Below, piece after piece: positions 41,046-53,709 of a DNA stretch of 60,000 nt. The stretch comes from Symsagittifera roscoffensis. Taxonomy: Eukaryota; Xenacoelomorpha; Acoela; Convolutidae. Made by a program: the position numbers and the translations under genes. Where the stretch lies: contig NC_087062.1 of the NCBI RefSeq assembly GCF_963678635.1, forward strand, positions 69,102,223 through 69,162,222, read 5' to 3'. The notes beneath the pieces were generated by a model. That model had not been told where the DNA came from. It saw only the letters and a program-made list of their open reading frames with translations, and made no database searches. How positions within the stretch are numbered: position 1 is the first letter of the stretch; every line of letters starts with the position of its first letter.

Positions 41046-41750
41046 CTATTCTGCGGAACTTGCAATTTAACAGGGCCTCCACAGCATCCGGATCTGGCGT
41101 CACGCCATAATTATCCGATATTCTTCCCAGACAGTTAATCGAGTCCCCGAGGATCTCTCATTTCGAGGGCTGGCACTTCAAGCCAGCTCTCTTCATATAG
41201 TCAAAAACTTCATCTAGTCTGTCAATATGGTCAGTCAAGGTGTGTGTTGCTATCACTACATCATCTACGCAGCACATCACGAGGTTCTCATTTCTTCTTT
41301 GTTATGCTAGTCAATGCCTGAGCCATGAGTCTTCGAAAGGTCACCAACGCATTGCGAAGCCAAGGGGCATCATCTTCCACTGGTGCAAGCCCAACTCACA
41401 AGCAAACCTGGTCTTCTCTCTATCCTATTTCCGCAAGGGAACCTGCTAGATCGCAGAACACAGATTCATTGTGAAAAACTTGACATCTCCAAGTTTCGAG
41501 AGGCTCAAATCTTTTCGCGGTATGGCATATCCCTATCTTATGGTCACTGCGTTTAGGTAGCGACAGCCGCAACAGAATCTCAGTTGTACTCCTTTTTTTG
41601 GCTATGACATCCCAACAAGCCCAAGGTCTTCTATCATGTCGTATTCGAGCAGCATTTCTATTTTTTATCGCCTTCTTCCAACTTGTGCGGTGTCATGCGC
41701 TTCGCTCCCTCCCTCTGGGGAACGGTAACTTCTTCTAGTTCGATCTCTTG
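41046..41750 (-). pseudogene. Gypsy-type reverse transcriptase remnant, copy B
   Basis: Near-identical to 25,641-26,345, with the CVDD catalytic box at 41,260-41,271 and the same stops, so the lesions predate the duplication. The linker follows at 41,751-42,388. Confidence 0.85.
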
Positions 41751-42388
41751 CTCGACAAAAATAAAACAACCAATATCAGCTTTATGTTTTACAAACTCCC
41801 TCTAGCATCTCAAATACTCATTCAGCGATCTTACCTCTTAAATGCTCTATCTTTAGTAGAACGGACTCCTCAGACTCTAACTTGTATGACGACAGGCGCT
41901 CCGGAAACTTTGAGCTGCTTGATAAGCTGTCATCTGTTTAAGACTTCATTGAATATATTTTTATCAATTCTTGACTTAATTTTTAAATTATTTTTTAATT
42001 CATCATTTTTTTCAACATTTTAATTGCATGAGACTTATTTGCATGAGTCGGAAAACCTTTTTTCGATGCTTCTTCAGTTTTGGCGTTTTTTCATTTTCAG
42101 TCCTCTTCGGCAAAGCGTAACCAAGTTTCCTTTCACTCTGAATTGAAACCAGTGTGTCCAGTGTATTCAATAATACACACAAAACTCGTTCCATGTGACG
42201 AAGAAGCTTTGGTTTAAAACCACTAAATTTTGACTACTGGGGTTCGATGACAGGCAAACATGCTTACTATTGCTCAATGGGTTTAATTTTCTCATCCTAA
42301 AAGTCGTTATCACTGCCTGGGTCGCAAATTGATCTTTCTGTCGAAAAAAATTATACTCTGTTCTCATTTGTTATAAACTTGTTTATTG

Positions 42389-42738
42389 GTAGCTAAAAAA
42401 ATTATCTCTTCGGGTTTCTTATTCTTATCAGTTTTTTATTAAGGTCAATTGTCACGTCGAAATTTCTGACAAAGTCACGAGCTAAGATGACCTGATTGGA
42501 ATCATCCAGGTTCTCAAACACATAAAAAAATCAACCAAAGGTTCCGTCCTCCCATCTGGAGGACTGTTGTTGGAGTTATCCCTGCCTTAGAGATGGTTCC
42601 GCGTTTGGCGCTGCCAGTCTTAATTTCATAGGTATCAGGTCCTCGATGGTGAAACCCATTGTTTCCAATATTTTTATCGGCATCGCACTGACTAACGCTC
42701 CTGTGTCCAGGAGTCCTGTGTCTCTTAACTTCTCCCGT
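42389..42738 (-). pseudogene. Retroelement aspartic protease remnant, copy B
   Basis: Same LLDTGALVSAMP active site (DTGA at 42,696-42,707) and the same stop as copy A. The gag-protease linker occupies 42,739-43,264 and the zinc knuckle about 43,265-43,306. Confidence 0.8.
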
Positions 42739-43290
42739 CAGTGTCTAGCAAATGTGCAGCCACAAATGCTTCGTATCTAATGTGTACAGCATTTTGTTCC
42801 ATCATGGAATCATGACCAATGCTGCACACCTTCAATTCTTCCTGAACCAAATGAATCTGTCCTATTTGGTCAGTGGTCTGTCCTATTTGGTCAGTATCTG
42901 TCGTAACATAGGTGTTAGTGTAAATGCTAACCCATAAGTTAGGCATCATTTGATATAGTTCTTAGACTTCTATGTAACGCCCATTGAGTTGCACGGTCTG
43001 GATGCCAATTGTTCGTTACATTGCTCGCACAGCCCTTGTTTTAATGCGCGGTTCTGCTTATCTCAGATAATCTGCATAAGATTCTTGATGCATCATCAGG
43101 AATTTGGAGCGTCCATTCAGATTTCTAATACTTGATACCCAAAAGAAGCACCTGGGGCCGAACATTGCTATTCAATCTATCATTAAATCTCCACGATCGA
43201 TGTCCGACTTGTCTTCATCCTCAAGGCTAAAACCGATTGCATTCATGCCGTGTTTATAGGTTGGACATGGTGATACATGACTGTCCCTGG

Positions 43291-46200
43291 AACTGCAGTT
43301 CAAACAAGAGCGTCTCTTGTCCAGGTCATTCCTGACCTACTACCAGCTGTTACCCTGGTTTGCAGAGGCATTCTTAAAAATGCCATAATTGTTCTTGTAA
43401 TAACTTGATCTCGTTGGAGGCTTCAATGACAAGTATTTCTTGGATTTCAGTCACAGCTCTTCCGGCGTTGATGCATTTCAAAGAATACGGGTTGAAAGAG
43501 GTATGTAATTTGTGGGTAACATAGTCCTGAGTTCGTCTTTCTTCCAACCATCAATGAATTTTGAAGCTACTGCCAAGTTAATGCTTCTGCTTGACTCGTC
43601 CGGTTGGCTACGATTCCTCAGCCTTCTGCATGTCGTCCCGGAACATTTCTACCGTCTCTTCTTCACGTTGTCTTCGTTTCTCTAAACGCACGATCGTTTC
43701 AACAGTATTTCGAAAATTTGTTCAACAGTATCCCGTTGATATTGTTTTTTGCCGTCACGCATTTCAAGGCTGTCCCTTCGAAGTTGCTGGTGAGCGCGCT
43801 GTTTTCCTGTTTTTCGGTTAAGTCTTACTCTTCGAATTGCAGCTTCAAGATTTCTATCCAGGTATCTACAAAACCGTTGGATTCATCCTTTCAACACGTT
43901 GGTTATTCGAACACCCATGAACACACTCATTTGTCCTGGACACTCTTCTGAGAAATTTCTACAGGGATCTGAGAGAATATTCCGTTTGATTGTGAGTTTC
44001 AGTCATTTGAGGCTCTAGAATATCCCTTCAGCCAGGATCGCTAGGTTGAGCTATTCCCTGGTTCGAGTGATTCCACCCTGTGGAATCACTTCTCCCATCG
44101 GTGTGGGAGTCCCCAGTGGGTCGATTGTTCGAGGATGGCATGCCGCCAGTAGATCCCCTCTGTGGATATTTGTGGGATTCCTCGGCTTGTGTTTCCAATG
44201 TGGCGTTATTCGATGGATCCATTTGTTCTTCCTCTACTTGAGGGTTAATTGAAGTTCACTCTTGGCTCTTTGCTTGCATCTCTCGAGTAAGCTCATCTTT
44301 TTCTTGATAATTTCCTTGTTCCCAGGAGACCATCTAACCTATTCATTATGCTACCTTATGTGCTGAGTGCATCTTTCCATCATTGTATCTATCCTCGTAT
44401 CGAAAGTCCCAAGAGTCTGCTCCATATCATTTCTCAACCGTAGCTCACATTGATCGCCTCGCGTGTCAATCATCCGTCCTCTTTTTAATCGCTTCTAATT
44501 TGGACTGACTTCTTAATTGTTGCGACGTATCTCCTCTCGCAAGCCTTCTCTGTCGATGTGAGCCGTTCTGTTTAGCTCAATCATTCTGTTGGAAAAAAGC
44601 TCGTGCTGCTCACCCATCTGCTCCATTATTCTAATCAGCGCTTTTTCTATTGAAACCCCGTCATCGCCCAATAAGGTCACCCGTCATCGACCAATAGAGT
44701 CACTTAATTTGTGTCAGGAAGTTTGGTGCTAGTTGAAGCCAGCTTCGCTTCTCTCTGTCTTAAAGGTCTTTCGTACACCGCATCCAATTCTCTCAGTGTA
44801 GTCCCTGGCTTGGTGACTTTGACATCTGCCGCTTCAGTGTGTGTGCCAGAAGTGATTGTTCTTATGAAGTCACCTGCTTCCCGTTCGAAGCCGTATTAAT
44901 TGCTCTGACAGTACCAAGCTGGTCGGAAGAGTCACCCTCCACACTGACAGGCATCTCGTCTTCGTAACTGCATTTCAAACAAGAGCGTCTCTTGTCCAGG
45001 TCATTCCTGACCTACTACCAGCTGTTACCCTGGTTTGCAGAGGCATTCTTAAAAATGCCATAATTGTTCTTGTAATAACTTGATCTCGTTGGAGGCTTCA
45101 ATGACAAGTATTTCTTGGATTTCAGTCACAGCTCTTCCGGCGTTGATGCATTTCAAAGAATACGGGTTGAAAGAGGTATGTAATTTGTGGGTAACATAGT
45201 CCTGAGTTCGTCTTTCTTCCAACCATCAATGAATTTTGAAGCTACTGCCAAGTTAATGCTTCTGCTTGACTCGTCCGGTTGGCTACGATTCCTCAGCCTT
45301 CTGCATGTCGTCCCGGAACATTTCTACCGTCTCTTCTTCACGTTGTCTTCGTTTCTCTAAACGCACGATCGTTTCAACAGTATTTTGAAAATTTGTTCAA
45401 CAGTATCCCGTTGATATTGTTTTTTGCCGTCACGCATTTCAAGGCTGTCCCTTCGAAGTTGCTGGTGAGCGCGCTGTTTTCCTGTTTTTCGGTTAAGTCT
45501 TACTCTTCGAATTGCAGCTTCAAGATTTCTATCCAGGTATCTACAAAACCGTTGGATTCATCCTTTCAACACGTTGGTTATTCGAACACCCATGAACACA
45601 CTCATTTGTCCTGGACACTCTTCTGAGAAATTTCTACAGGGATCTGAGAGAATATTCCGTTTGATTGTGAGTTTCAGTCATTTGAGGCTCTAGAATATCC
45701 CTTCAGCCAGGATCGCTAGGTTGAGCTATTCCCTGGTTCGAGTGATTCCACCCTGTGGAATCACTTCTCCCATCGGTGTGGGAGTCCCCAGTGGGTCGAT
45801 TGTTCGAGGATGGCATGCCGCCAGTAGATCCCCTCTGTGGATAATTGTGGGATTCCTCGGCTTGTGTTTCCAATGTGGCGTTATTCGATGGATCCATTTG
45901 TTCTTCCTCTACTTGAGGGTTAATTGAAGTTCACTCTTGGCTCTTTGCTTGCATCTCTCGAGTAAGCTCATCATTTTCTTGATAATTTCCTTGTTCCCAG
46001 GAGACCATCTAACCTATTCATTATGCTACCTTATGGGCTGAGTGCATCTTTCCATCATTGTATCTATCCTCGTATCGAAAGTCCCAAGAGTCTGCTCCAT
46101 ATCATTTCTCAACCGTAGCTCACATTGATCGCCTCGCGTGTCAATCATCCGTCCTCTTTTTAATCGCTTCTAATTTGGACTGACTTCTTAATTGTTGCGA

Positions 46201-46641
46201 CGTATCTCCTCTCGCAAGCCTTCTCTGTCGATGTGAGCCGTTCTGTTTAGCTCAATCATTCTGTTGGAAAAAAGCTCGTGCTGCTCACCCATCTGCTCCA
46301 TTATTCTAATCAGCGCTTTTTCTATTGAAACCCCGTCATCGCCCAATAAGGTCACCCGTCATCGACCAATAGAGTCACTTAATTTGTGTCAGGAAGTTTG
46401 GTGCTAGTTGAAGCCAGCTTCGCTTCTCTCTGTCTTAAAGGTCTTTCGTACACCGCATCCAATTCTCTCAGTGTAGTCCCTGGCTTGGTGACTTTGACAT
46501 CTGCCGCTTCAGTGTGTGTGCCAGAAGTGATTGTTCTTATGAAGTCACCTGCTTCCCGTTCGAAGCCGTATTAATTGCTCTGACAGTACCAAGCTGGTCG
46601 GAAGAGTCACCCTCCACACTGACAGGCATCTCGTCTTCGTG
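43291..46641 (-). pseudogene. Gag body repeated twice in tandem, copy B
   Basis: Units start at 43,291 and 44,966 (1,675 and 1,676 bp). One fewer unit than copy A, so the array changed length after, or during, the segmental duplication. A single G is missing at the internal unit junction (CTTCGTAACTG instead of CTTCGTGAACTG). Confidence 0.85.
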
Positions 46642-47145
46642 AATTGAACTGTTGAAACTCAATTGGTAACCAAAATCATCACCTTCTTCGTCATCATCAC
46701 CCTCATCGTGATTTTCAGTCTCGTCACCACTTCGTGCCCCCATGGTATTTACTCGTTCTCGGAAGGTCAATCGAAAGGTCCCACAGCTCCGACATTTCTT
46801 CTCGATCAAGAGTCCCGGTCGAAGTAGCAAAATTCTGTTCCTGTTTTGCTTGAGTAGATTCATTTGCTAGTCGTCTCATCTCATTCACCTCGATTCCACG
46901 TTTCGCCGAATCCCTGTGGTGAGCAAAAATGTAATGCATCTTTACTTCCAAAGTCGTCATTTGTCTTCCGAGGCCTTTCGACTCCCTTTTTCGACCATTT
47001 AACTTGAAACTTCCTTCCCCTGCTTGTTCCGAGCCTCCTTGGTTTTTCCCACGAAAGGGTGCTTCAATGTTTTCCTTTCTTCCTTTGTTATAAACTTCAT
47101 AGAGCTATCACATAACTTAGTTATCCTAGGTTTGTCTAGACTCAT
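46537..47145 (-). pseudogene. N-terminal part of Gag, copy B, frame broken
   Basis: Same region as 32,816-33,424. Near 46,862-46,868 the sequence reads ATTTGCTAG where copy A has ATTCCTAG, and near 47,044 one T is missing. The 202-codon frame of copy A is therefore split into frames of 108 and 78 codons. The stretch 47,146-47,731 repeats the leader region and holds no supported gene. Confidence 0.6.
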
Positions 47146-47731
47146 CTTAACCTAATACTAGTTGTTCCTCACTAACTTGATTCGATTGCTATAGTACTTG
47201 TTGTCTAACAACAAGATAAAATAACACAACACAAAAATTTTCTTTCAAGTTTAAAGTAACAAGTGGCTACGAATCTGAATAGGTTGTGACGACAAAACGT
47301 ATCTTTAGTTTAGGCACAGCAATGAGACAAAGGTTATCAGATAAAAAGCTAGCACAATCAGATGGTAGCAAAATATCTAATGGATAGTGAGCCTCTTATC
47401 CAATAATGAAAAAATTTTAAAAATTCTTCAATTTGAAAACGAAAGAAAAAAAAGAAAAAGGTACGTGGGTTGCAATTTGTCTGTCGCAAAATAATATCGA
47501 ACTGATTTCTAAAGAAACAATTTCTCTGTTTAGTGCCGCACTAAAGAGGGAAAACCTGAAAGCAGTTATCTTTCTCTCAAGTGGGCGAACATTTCACCCA
47601 ACGAGTTTTGTGTTACCTATCTGCCTTTCGATTGCCCGAGCTAGACCTACACAAATTAAGGCAACCACTCCTCCAACAAAATCATTTTCGGTCGGATTAG
47701 ATTCGAAGTAATATGATATCGTGTTTCTGTT

Positions 47732-48006
47732 ATCGACTTGGCCTAGAGTCGGAAAACTCCGGGTTTGGATTTCTATTAGTCTTAAATTCTTGGCTTTTTG
47801 TTTTTATTTAGAGGCAAGTCACCAGTGCAGTAACTGGCTTCTTTGTCTAATCGTCCTAATAATTCTATATGTTAAGCGCATATAAATTAGATCATTAGGA
47901 CAATTAGAAAAAGGCAAAGAGTCTGGTGACTTGACTCTAAGTAAAAACAAAAGACAAGAGAAAAAGACTAATACAAATTCAAACCAGGAGATTCTAGGCT
48001 GAATCG
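47732..48006. mobile_element. Foldback/MITE-like element (copy B of 34,011)
   Basis: Near-identical duplicate of the long-arm foldback element. Confidence 0.7.
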
Positions 48007-48082
48007 ATAAGAAAAACATGATTATAAACTACTTGGCATTGAATCCCAAACTGATAATTCTAGGCAAAGGTTTTCTTGCAGT

Positions 48083-48927
48083 CAAGGACCCCTTCGGATC
48101 GGCGAAAATGATCCTTCCAGGTTGGTGCACTGCCGTGAAGACGGAAACTTGACCCTTCCGGATTAGCAAAAAAAAATCCTTCCGAATTGCCAAAGTTAGG
48201 CCCTTCCGAATTCACAAAAACGGGACATTTCCGGATTGGCAAAAATAGGATCCTTCCGGACTGGCGAAAGTTGGGCCCTTCCAGGTTGGCAGTTAAAAGA
48301 CCCTTCCGGATTAACATAATAGAATACTTCCGAATTTGTAAAATTAGGATCCTTTGCTATTGGCATAAGCGGGACCCTTCCAGATTGGCAAAATTAGGAC
48401 GCTTCCGGATTTGCAGAAAGGGGACTCTTCAGGATTGGCAAATATAGGACCCTTCTGAAATGGCGAAAACGGGACCTTTTCCAATTGGCAAAAAAGGGAC
48501 CCTTCCGGATCGTCAAAAATTGGATCCTTCCAGATTGGCAGTTAAAGTACCTTTCCGAATTGACATAATAGAATACTTCCGAATTTGCAAAATTAGGATC
48601 TTTCGGTATTGGCATAAACGTTAACCTTCCGGAATGGCAAAAATAGTACGCTTCCGGATATGCAAAGATAGGAAACTTAAGGATTGGCAAATATAGGACC
48701 CTTCTGAATTGGCGAAAACGGGATTTTTCGGGATTGGTAAAAATAGAGGCCTACCAGACGGGTAAAAACGGGACCTTTCTGAGTTGGCAAAAACTGGATG
48801 CCTCTGCATTGGCAAATTATGATCCTTCTGGATTGGAAAGTCTTTGACCCTTCCGGATTGAAGGAATTAGGACTCTTTCGGTATGGGAAAATCAATAACC
48901 TTCCGGATTATGATCCTTCCGGGTACA
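48083..48927. repeat. 25-bp minisatellite array 4 (copy B of array 2)
   Basis: Matches array 2 with only scattered base changes. The spacer 48,928-50,119 duplicates 35,207-36,389, with the palindrome at 49,314-49,329. Confidence 0.95.
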
Positions 48928-50119
48928 GTCTTAGAGTTCAAATAAGCCCATACAAACTAAGACGGAGTTCGTATGCAATTTAAACCCCTCCGTATTGAAG
49001 CTGAGCTGCTTATTCTACCATTTTCTTTAATTGGGAGGGGTCTATCAACAAGCCTTCTTTTGACTTGTTTGCTGTTATCAATGTTCACTAACCCTTCCCT
49101 ATCGTCGAGAACAATGTAAAAAAGCTTTATTGAACTGTTACTGCCATTTGGTGGGGGTATGAGGGGTTTCCAAATTATGAAACGAGAATGGTTTACCTTC
49201 AAACACGACGGTCTTGCTAAAAACAGTGTGAAGGATTTTCTATAGTTATTTTTTCGGAAAAGGATTAGCTTATTTTGCGCATATTGTTTTTTGATTTTAC
49301 GGTACTTAAAAAAACTGGACCGGTCCAGTTGTTCTCAAGTTATAAAGCGAAATGTCTTGCGTCTAACTCAAAGTTTTTTCAAAGGTTAAGGTTCCGCCTC
49401 ACTTTTTCTGTAATTGTTTTCTAATTGACCAGAAAAATTTTGATCCAAAAAAGCCTATACTCTTCTGATTAAAAGCAAAAAATAACAATCAAAATTTTTT
49501 CAGCCGAACAGATTGGCCAAAACAATGCTAAATGGAACCCTCCGGATTGATGAATCAACTAAATCAAACTCGTTAAGTCCGAATTCACTCGGACAATGAA
49601 GAACCTTTTTTTATCGCAGTAAATCAAAACTTTCCTTTTTGTGGCGTTTCGTGAGTATAAAAATTGCAAAAACTTGGATCTCAATATTTAAACTGTCCTA
49701 AAAAGTGACCGAGTTAAATTTAACCGGGTCCTATAGTTTTGTCAGTTCAATTAAGATGTCAATCACCAATTTAGCGTTTTTTGTCCAAAAAACATGGACG
49801 TCTCAAAAAACGAGTTTGGCGGGGGATCACAAGGTCAATATTTTGACCCTAAAAGCCGGTCAGTACGGTATATTTGATTGAAAAACGGAATTGGATTTTT
49901 AATGCGGTTAGTATTAGAAGTAGTACAAATAGTATAATACCCCTTCCCGTCCGCTCAATATCCGAATTAAAACATCTCTGGAGGGTCACTGTAGTTCAAT
50001 CACTGTCGAGCCACCCAAAGTTTAATATCGAAGCTTCTGTGCCAAAAAAGAGACAAAAGGTTTTAAGGATACCACAGAGTAGAAAGTGGTTTTCCTTGGG
50101 ATGGTTTCTGCTGATTTTA

Positions 50120-50473
50120 GTTTTTTTACAACTTCTGCTTTTTTCTCGGTTTTTTGTAAATTCTTTTTTTTTCTTAGGTTTTATACCACTTTTGTTTGAT
50201 TTCCTGTATTTCTTTCAATGTTTTTGGTCATATACCGCTTACTTACGGAATGACGGGACGGCCAATCCTCCCACCCTTCAAGATACATGAACTTTCGGTC
50301 TAAACTAAGTTAAAAACTAATGCGGGAATCCGGAAGGCTTTCGCGTTCCGAACCACCCTTCCGGTTCCTGATAAAAGGATTTTCTTGGATCCACTCGGCT
50401 GGAGTTCTCCCCTTAATTGGTTTGCTGATTACGATATCATGAATAACACACAGGAGCGCCGTAAAAACATAAT
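50120..50473. repeat. Repeat sequence leading into an LTR-like copy
   Basis: No gene. Contains GGGAATCCGGAAGGCTT, then the GGATCCACTCGGCTGGAGTTC and TTGCTGATTACGATATCATG segments that also precede LTR-like copies at 54,593 and 58,405. Confidence 0.7.
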
Positions 50474-50990
50474 TGTAACTTTCGCCCTGAATTAAAAACT
50501 GACGGAAAAAATAGCTAGGTTCTAAAACGAATGGCTAGCGGCTTCACATGCTTTTAACTGTCTTTACCACAGCCTGTTCAATGTGGTTCTCTTAATATCG
50601 GGTCGACAAAGTCATCAAAATTTGAAGTCTCTCGGCCGAAGTGCTTAAATTAACTTAGTCACACGCAAAATTCTGAGCTCATGACTGGGTCTCAGTATAC
50701 CCAGACCAGGAGGTCACTCCTAAAAACAGGGCTACTACTTTAGTGTTATTTTACTTTTGCTTTTGTTCAGTAGATAAAACCATCCTATCATCGGAGATGG
50801 ATCGACCCTTGCCCTCAACTCCTAACTTCTCATACTCTAAAATGAAACTGATGCTCTTTGAAATCAATTCAATTTCATCCTAGATGCTAAAAACTGTTTA
50901 AAAGGCAATTTAAATTAATCTTCGATAGCCCACTAGCTTTCTGAATCCGCGCGAAGAAGCGTCTTCTTCACGTTCAGAAAGTGTATTAAG
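50474..50990 (-). mobile_element. Minus-oriented LTR-like repeat
   Basis: Begins TGTAACTTTCGCCC; hairpin core at 50,688-50,707 with one loop base changed; ends near a GAAGAAG-CGT-CTTCTTC hairpin (50,951-50,973, one stem mismatch). A truncated foldback arm follows at about 50,998-51,060, then gene-free repeat blocks to 51,560. Confidence 0.7.
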
Positions 50991-51559
50991 TTCTTCGATT
51001 TGATCTAGAATCTCCGTCTTTGGATTTGTATTAGTCTTAATTCTTTTATGTTAAGCGCATAAGTAGACAAAAATAAGACAAAGCTGGATCTGAATTTTCA
51101 AACTGTTCTAACAACGACCGAATTTAATTTAACCGGTTTCTCTAGTTATATCAGTTCAATTACGATGTAAATCACTAAATCAGCCCCTTTTCCGTTTCGA
51201 AAAATGTGGATGTCTCATAAATTTGCGTTTTTTGTGGGATCAAAATGTCAATATTTTGACCCTAAAAGACGGTCCGTTTACGGTCTACTTGATCGAGAAA
51301 AAGAATAGAAATTTTAATACGTTTAGTATTTGTAGTAGTACTAATAGTATTATACCCTTACGGAATCCTCCCCCCTTCAAGGCACGTAAATTTTTGGTCT
51401 AAACTAAGCTAAAACTTAATCAGGGAATCCGGAAGGCTTTCACGTTCCGAACAACCATTCCAGCTCTTCAAAAAGGGCCTTACTTGGCGCGAAGTCCACT
51501 CGTTAATGGGTTTGCCGACCATGACGTTATGTAAAACAGCCAAGAGTGCCGTAAAATAT

Positions 51560-51984
51560 ATTTTAACATTCGCACGGGAAAGAAACAGACTGAAAACAAA
51601 ACTAGGTTCTAAAACGTTTAGCTAACGTCTGATAAAAGCTTCACATGGTTTTAATCGTCTCTACTACAGCCAGTTTAATGTGGATCTGTTTATACCGTGT
51701 CGACAAAATCATTAAAACTTGAAGGCTATCGGCCAAAACGCTTAAACTATCTAAGTCACATGCAAAATACTGAGCTCATGGCTGGGTCCCAGTATCCCTG
51801 GATCAGTAGGTCACTCTTAAAAACAAGGCTACTAGGTTAGTATTATTTAACTTTTGCTTTTGTTCAGTAGCTAAAATAATCATATCATCGGAGATGGATC
51901 AACCCTTGCTCTCAACTCCTAACTACTTCCCATACTCTAAAATGAATGTGATGCTATTTGAATTCAATTGATTCAAATTGATTC
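51560..51984 (-). mobile_element. Minus-oriented LTR-like repeat, diverged
   Basis: Begins TTAACATTCGCACGG (degenerate end). The hairpin core near 51,784-51,804 is damaged (CCCAGTATCCCTGGATC). Runs into minisatellite array 5. Confidence 0.6.
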
Positions 51985-52436
51985 AATGTGATTGACAAAA
52001 ACGGGAAATTTCCGGATTGGCAAAAAAACGGACCCTTCCGGATAGGCAAAAATTGAATCCTTCCAGATTGGCAGGTAAAGTACCCTTCCGAATTAACATA
52101 ATAGAATACTTCCGAATTTGCAAAATTAGGATCTTTCGGTATTGGCATAAACGTTAACCTTCCGGAATGGCAAAAATAGTACGCTTCCGGATATGCAAAG
52201 ATAGGAAACTTAAGGATTGGCAAAAATAGGACCCTTTTGAATTGGCCAAAACGGGATTTTTTCGAATTGGTGAAAATAAGACCCTACCAGACTGGCAAAA
52301 ATGGGACCTTTCCGAGTTGGCAAAAAATGGACTCTTCCGGATTTGCAATATTTGATCCTTCTGGATTGGCAAAAATAGGACCCCTGCAGATTGGAAAATT
52401 TATGACCCTTCCGGTTCAAGAGAATCCTTACCCTTT
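51985..52436. repeat. 25-bp minisatellite array 5
   Basis: Same unit family. At 52,437 the array passes directly into the middle of an LTR-like core (GGTTCTCTTAATATCG), a clear recombination joint. Confidence 0.9.
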
Positions 52437-52849
52437 CGGTTCTCTTAATATCGAGTCGATAAAATCATTAAAATTTGAAGGCTATCGGCCGAACCGCTTA
52501 AGTTAACTAAGCCACATGCAAAATACGGAGCTCATGGCTGGGTCTCAGTATCCCCAGACCAGGAGGTCACTCCTAAAAACAAGGCTACTACGTTAGTATT
52601 ATTTTACTTTTTCATTTGTTCAGTAGATAAAATCATCATATAGTCGGAGATGAGTCGACCTTTGCCCTTAACTTCTTTTTTCTCATACTCTAAAAAAAAA
52701 CTGATGCTATTTGAATTCAAATCAAGTTTATCCTAGAAGCTAAACGTTGTTTAAAATGCAGTTTAAATTAATCTTCGTTAGCGCTCTGGCTTCCTGAATC
52801 CGCGTGAAGAAGCGTCTTCTTCACGTTCAGAAAGTGTATTAAGTTCTTC

Positions 52850-53048
52850 GATTTGACCTAGAATCTCCGGCTTTGGATTTGTATTAGTCTTAATTCTTTT
52901 GTTTAGCGCATACTAAGAAAATCTTAAGACAAATAGCAAAAGACGAGAAATCATTGACTGCACTGGTGACTTGACTCTAAATAAAAACAAAAAGACAAAA
53001 AGGAAGACTAATACAAATCCAAACCTGGAGATTTAAGGTCAAATCGAT
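52850..53048. mobile_element. Foldback/MITE-like element, near-perfect arms
   Basis: Left arm CGATTTGACCTAGAATCTCC then TTTGGATTTGTATTAGTC; right arm GACTAATACAAATCCAAA then GGAGATTTAAGGTCAAATCG. Arms of about 40 bp pair almost perfectly. Short version of the 34,011 element. Confidence 0.75.
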
Positions 53049-53105
53049 AACAAAAACACGATAATAAAAAACTTGGGATTGGTTTCCGACCCGCTGGAAA
53101 AATTT

Positions 53106-53709
53106 CAGAACCTTGCGGATCCGCAGTCAAGCATTCCTCGGATCCTTCCGGAATGGTACCCTTCCGAGTTGACAAAAATCTGACCCTTCCGGACTAGCAA
53201 AATAGAATCCTTCCGATTTGCCAAAGTTAGGACCCTTCCAGATTGACAAAAATGGGACCTTTCCGGATGGGCAAAAACGGGAATCTTCCGGATTGGCAAA
53301 AATTGGATCTTTCCAGATTGGCAGTTAAAGTACCCTCCGAATTAACATAATAGAACACTTCCGAAATTGCAAAATTAGGATTCTTCGGTATTGGCGTAAA
53401 CCGGAACCTTCAGAAATGGCAAGAATAGGACGCTTCCGGAAATGCAAAGATAGAAAGCTTCAGGATTGGCAAATATAGGACCCTTCTGAATTGGCCAAAA
53501 CGGGATTTTTTCGAATTGGTGAAAAGAGGTCCCTACCAGACTGGCAAAAATGGGACCTTTCCGAGTTGACAAAAGTTGGGTCTTCCGGATTGGAATTATT
53601 TGATCCTTCTAGATTGGCAAAAACAGGAACCTTCCGGATTGGCAAAATTATGACCCTTCCGGTTTGAGGGAATTATAACCCTTTCGGATTAGGATTCTTC
53701 CGGATACGG
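53106..53709. repeat. 25-bp minisatellite array 6
   Basis: Same unit family; followed at 53,710-54,592 by the conserved spacer (GAAGCTGAGCTGCTTATTTTA, CTACCGTTCGGTAG palindrome at about 53,925, CCTTCAAACCCGATCG). Confidence 0.95.

Larger units (their letters stand above)
36390..50119. repeat. 15.4-kb segmental duplication, copy B (13.7 kb)
   Basis: Tandem, same orientation as copy A. Everything noted in copy A recurs here (gag, protease, reverse transcriptase remnants, foldbacks, minisatellites), with two gag units instead of three. From 36,390 to 38,900 it repeats the gene-free repeat blocks seen at 20,975-23,488. Confidence 0.9.
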
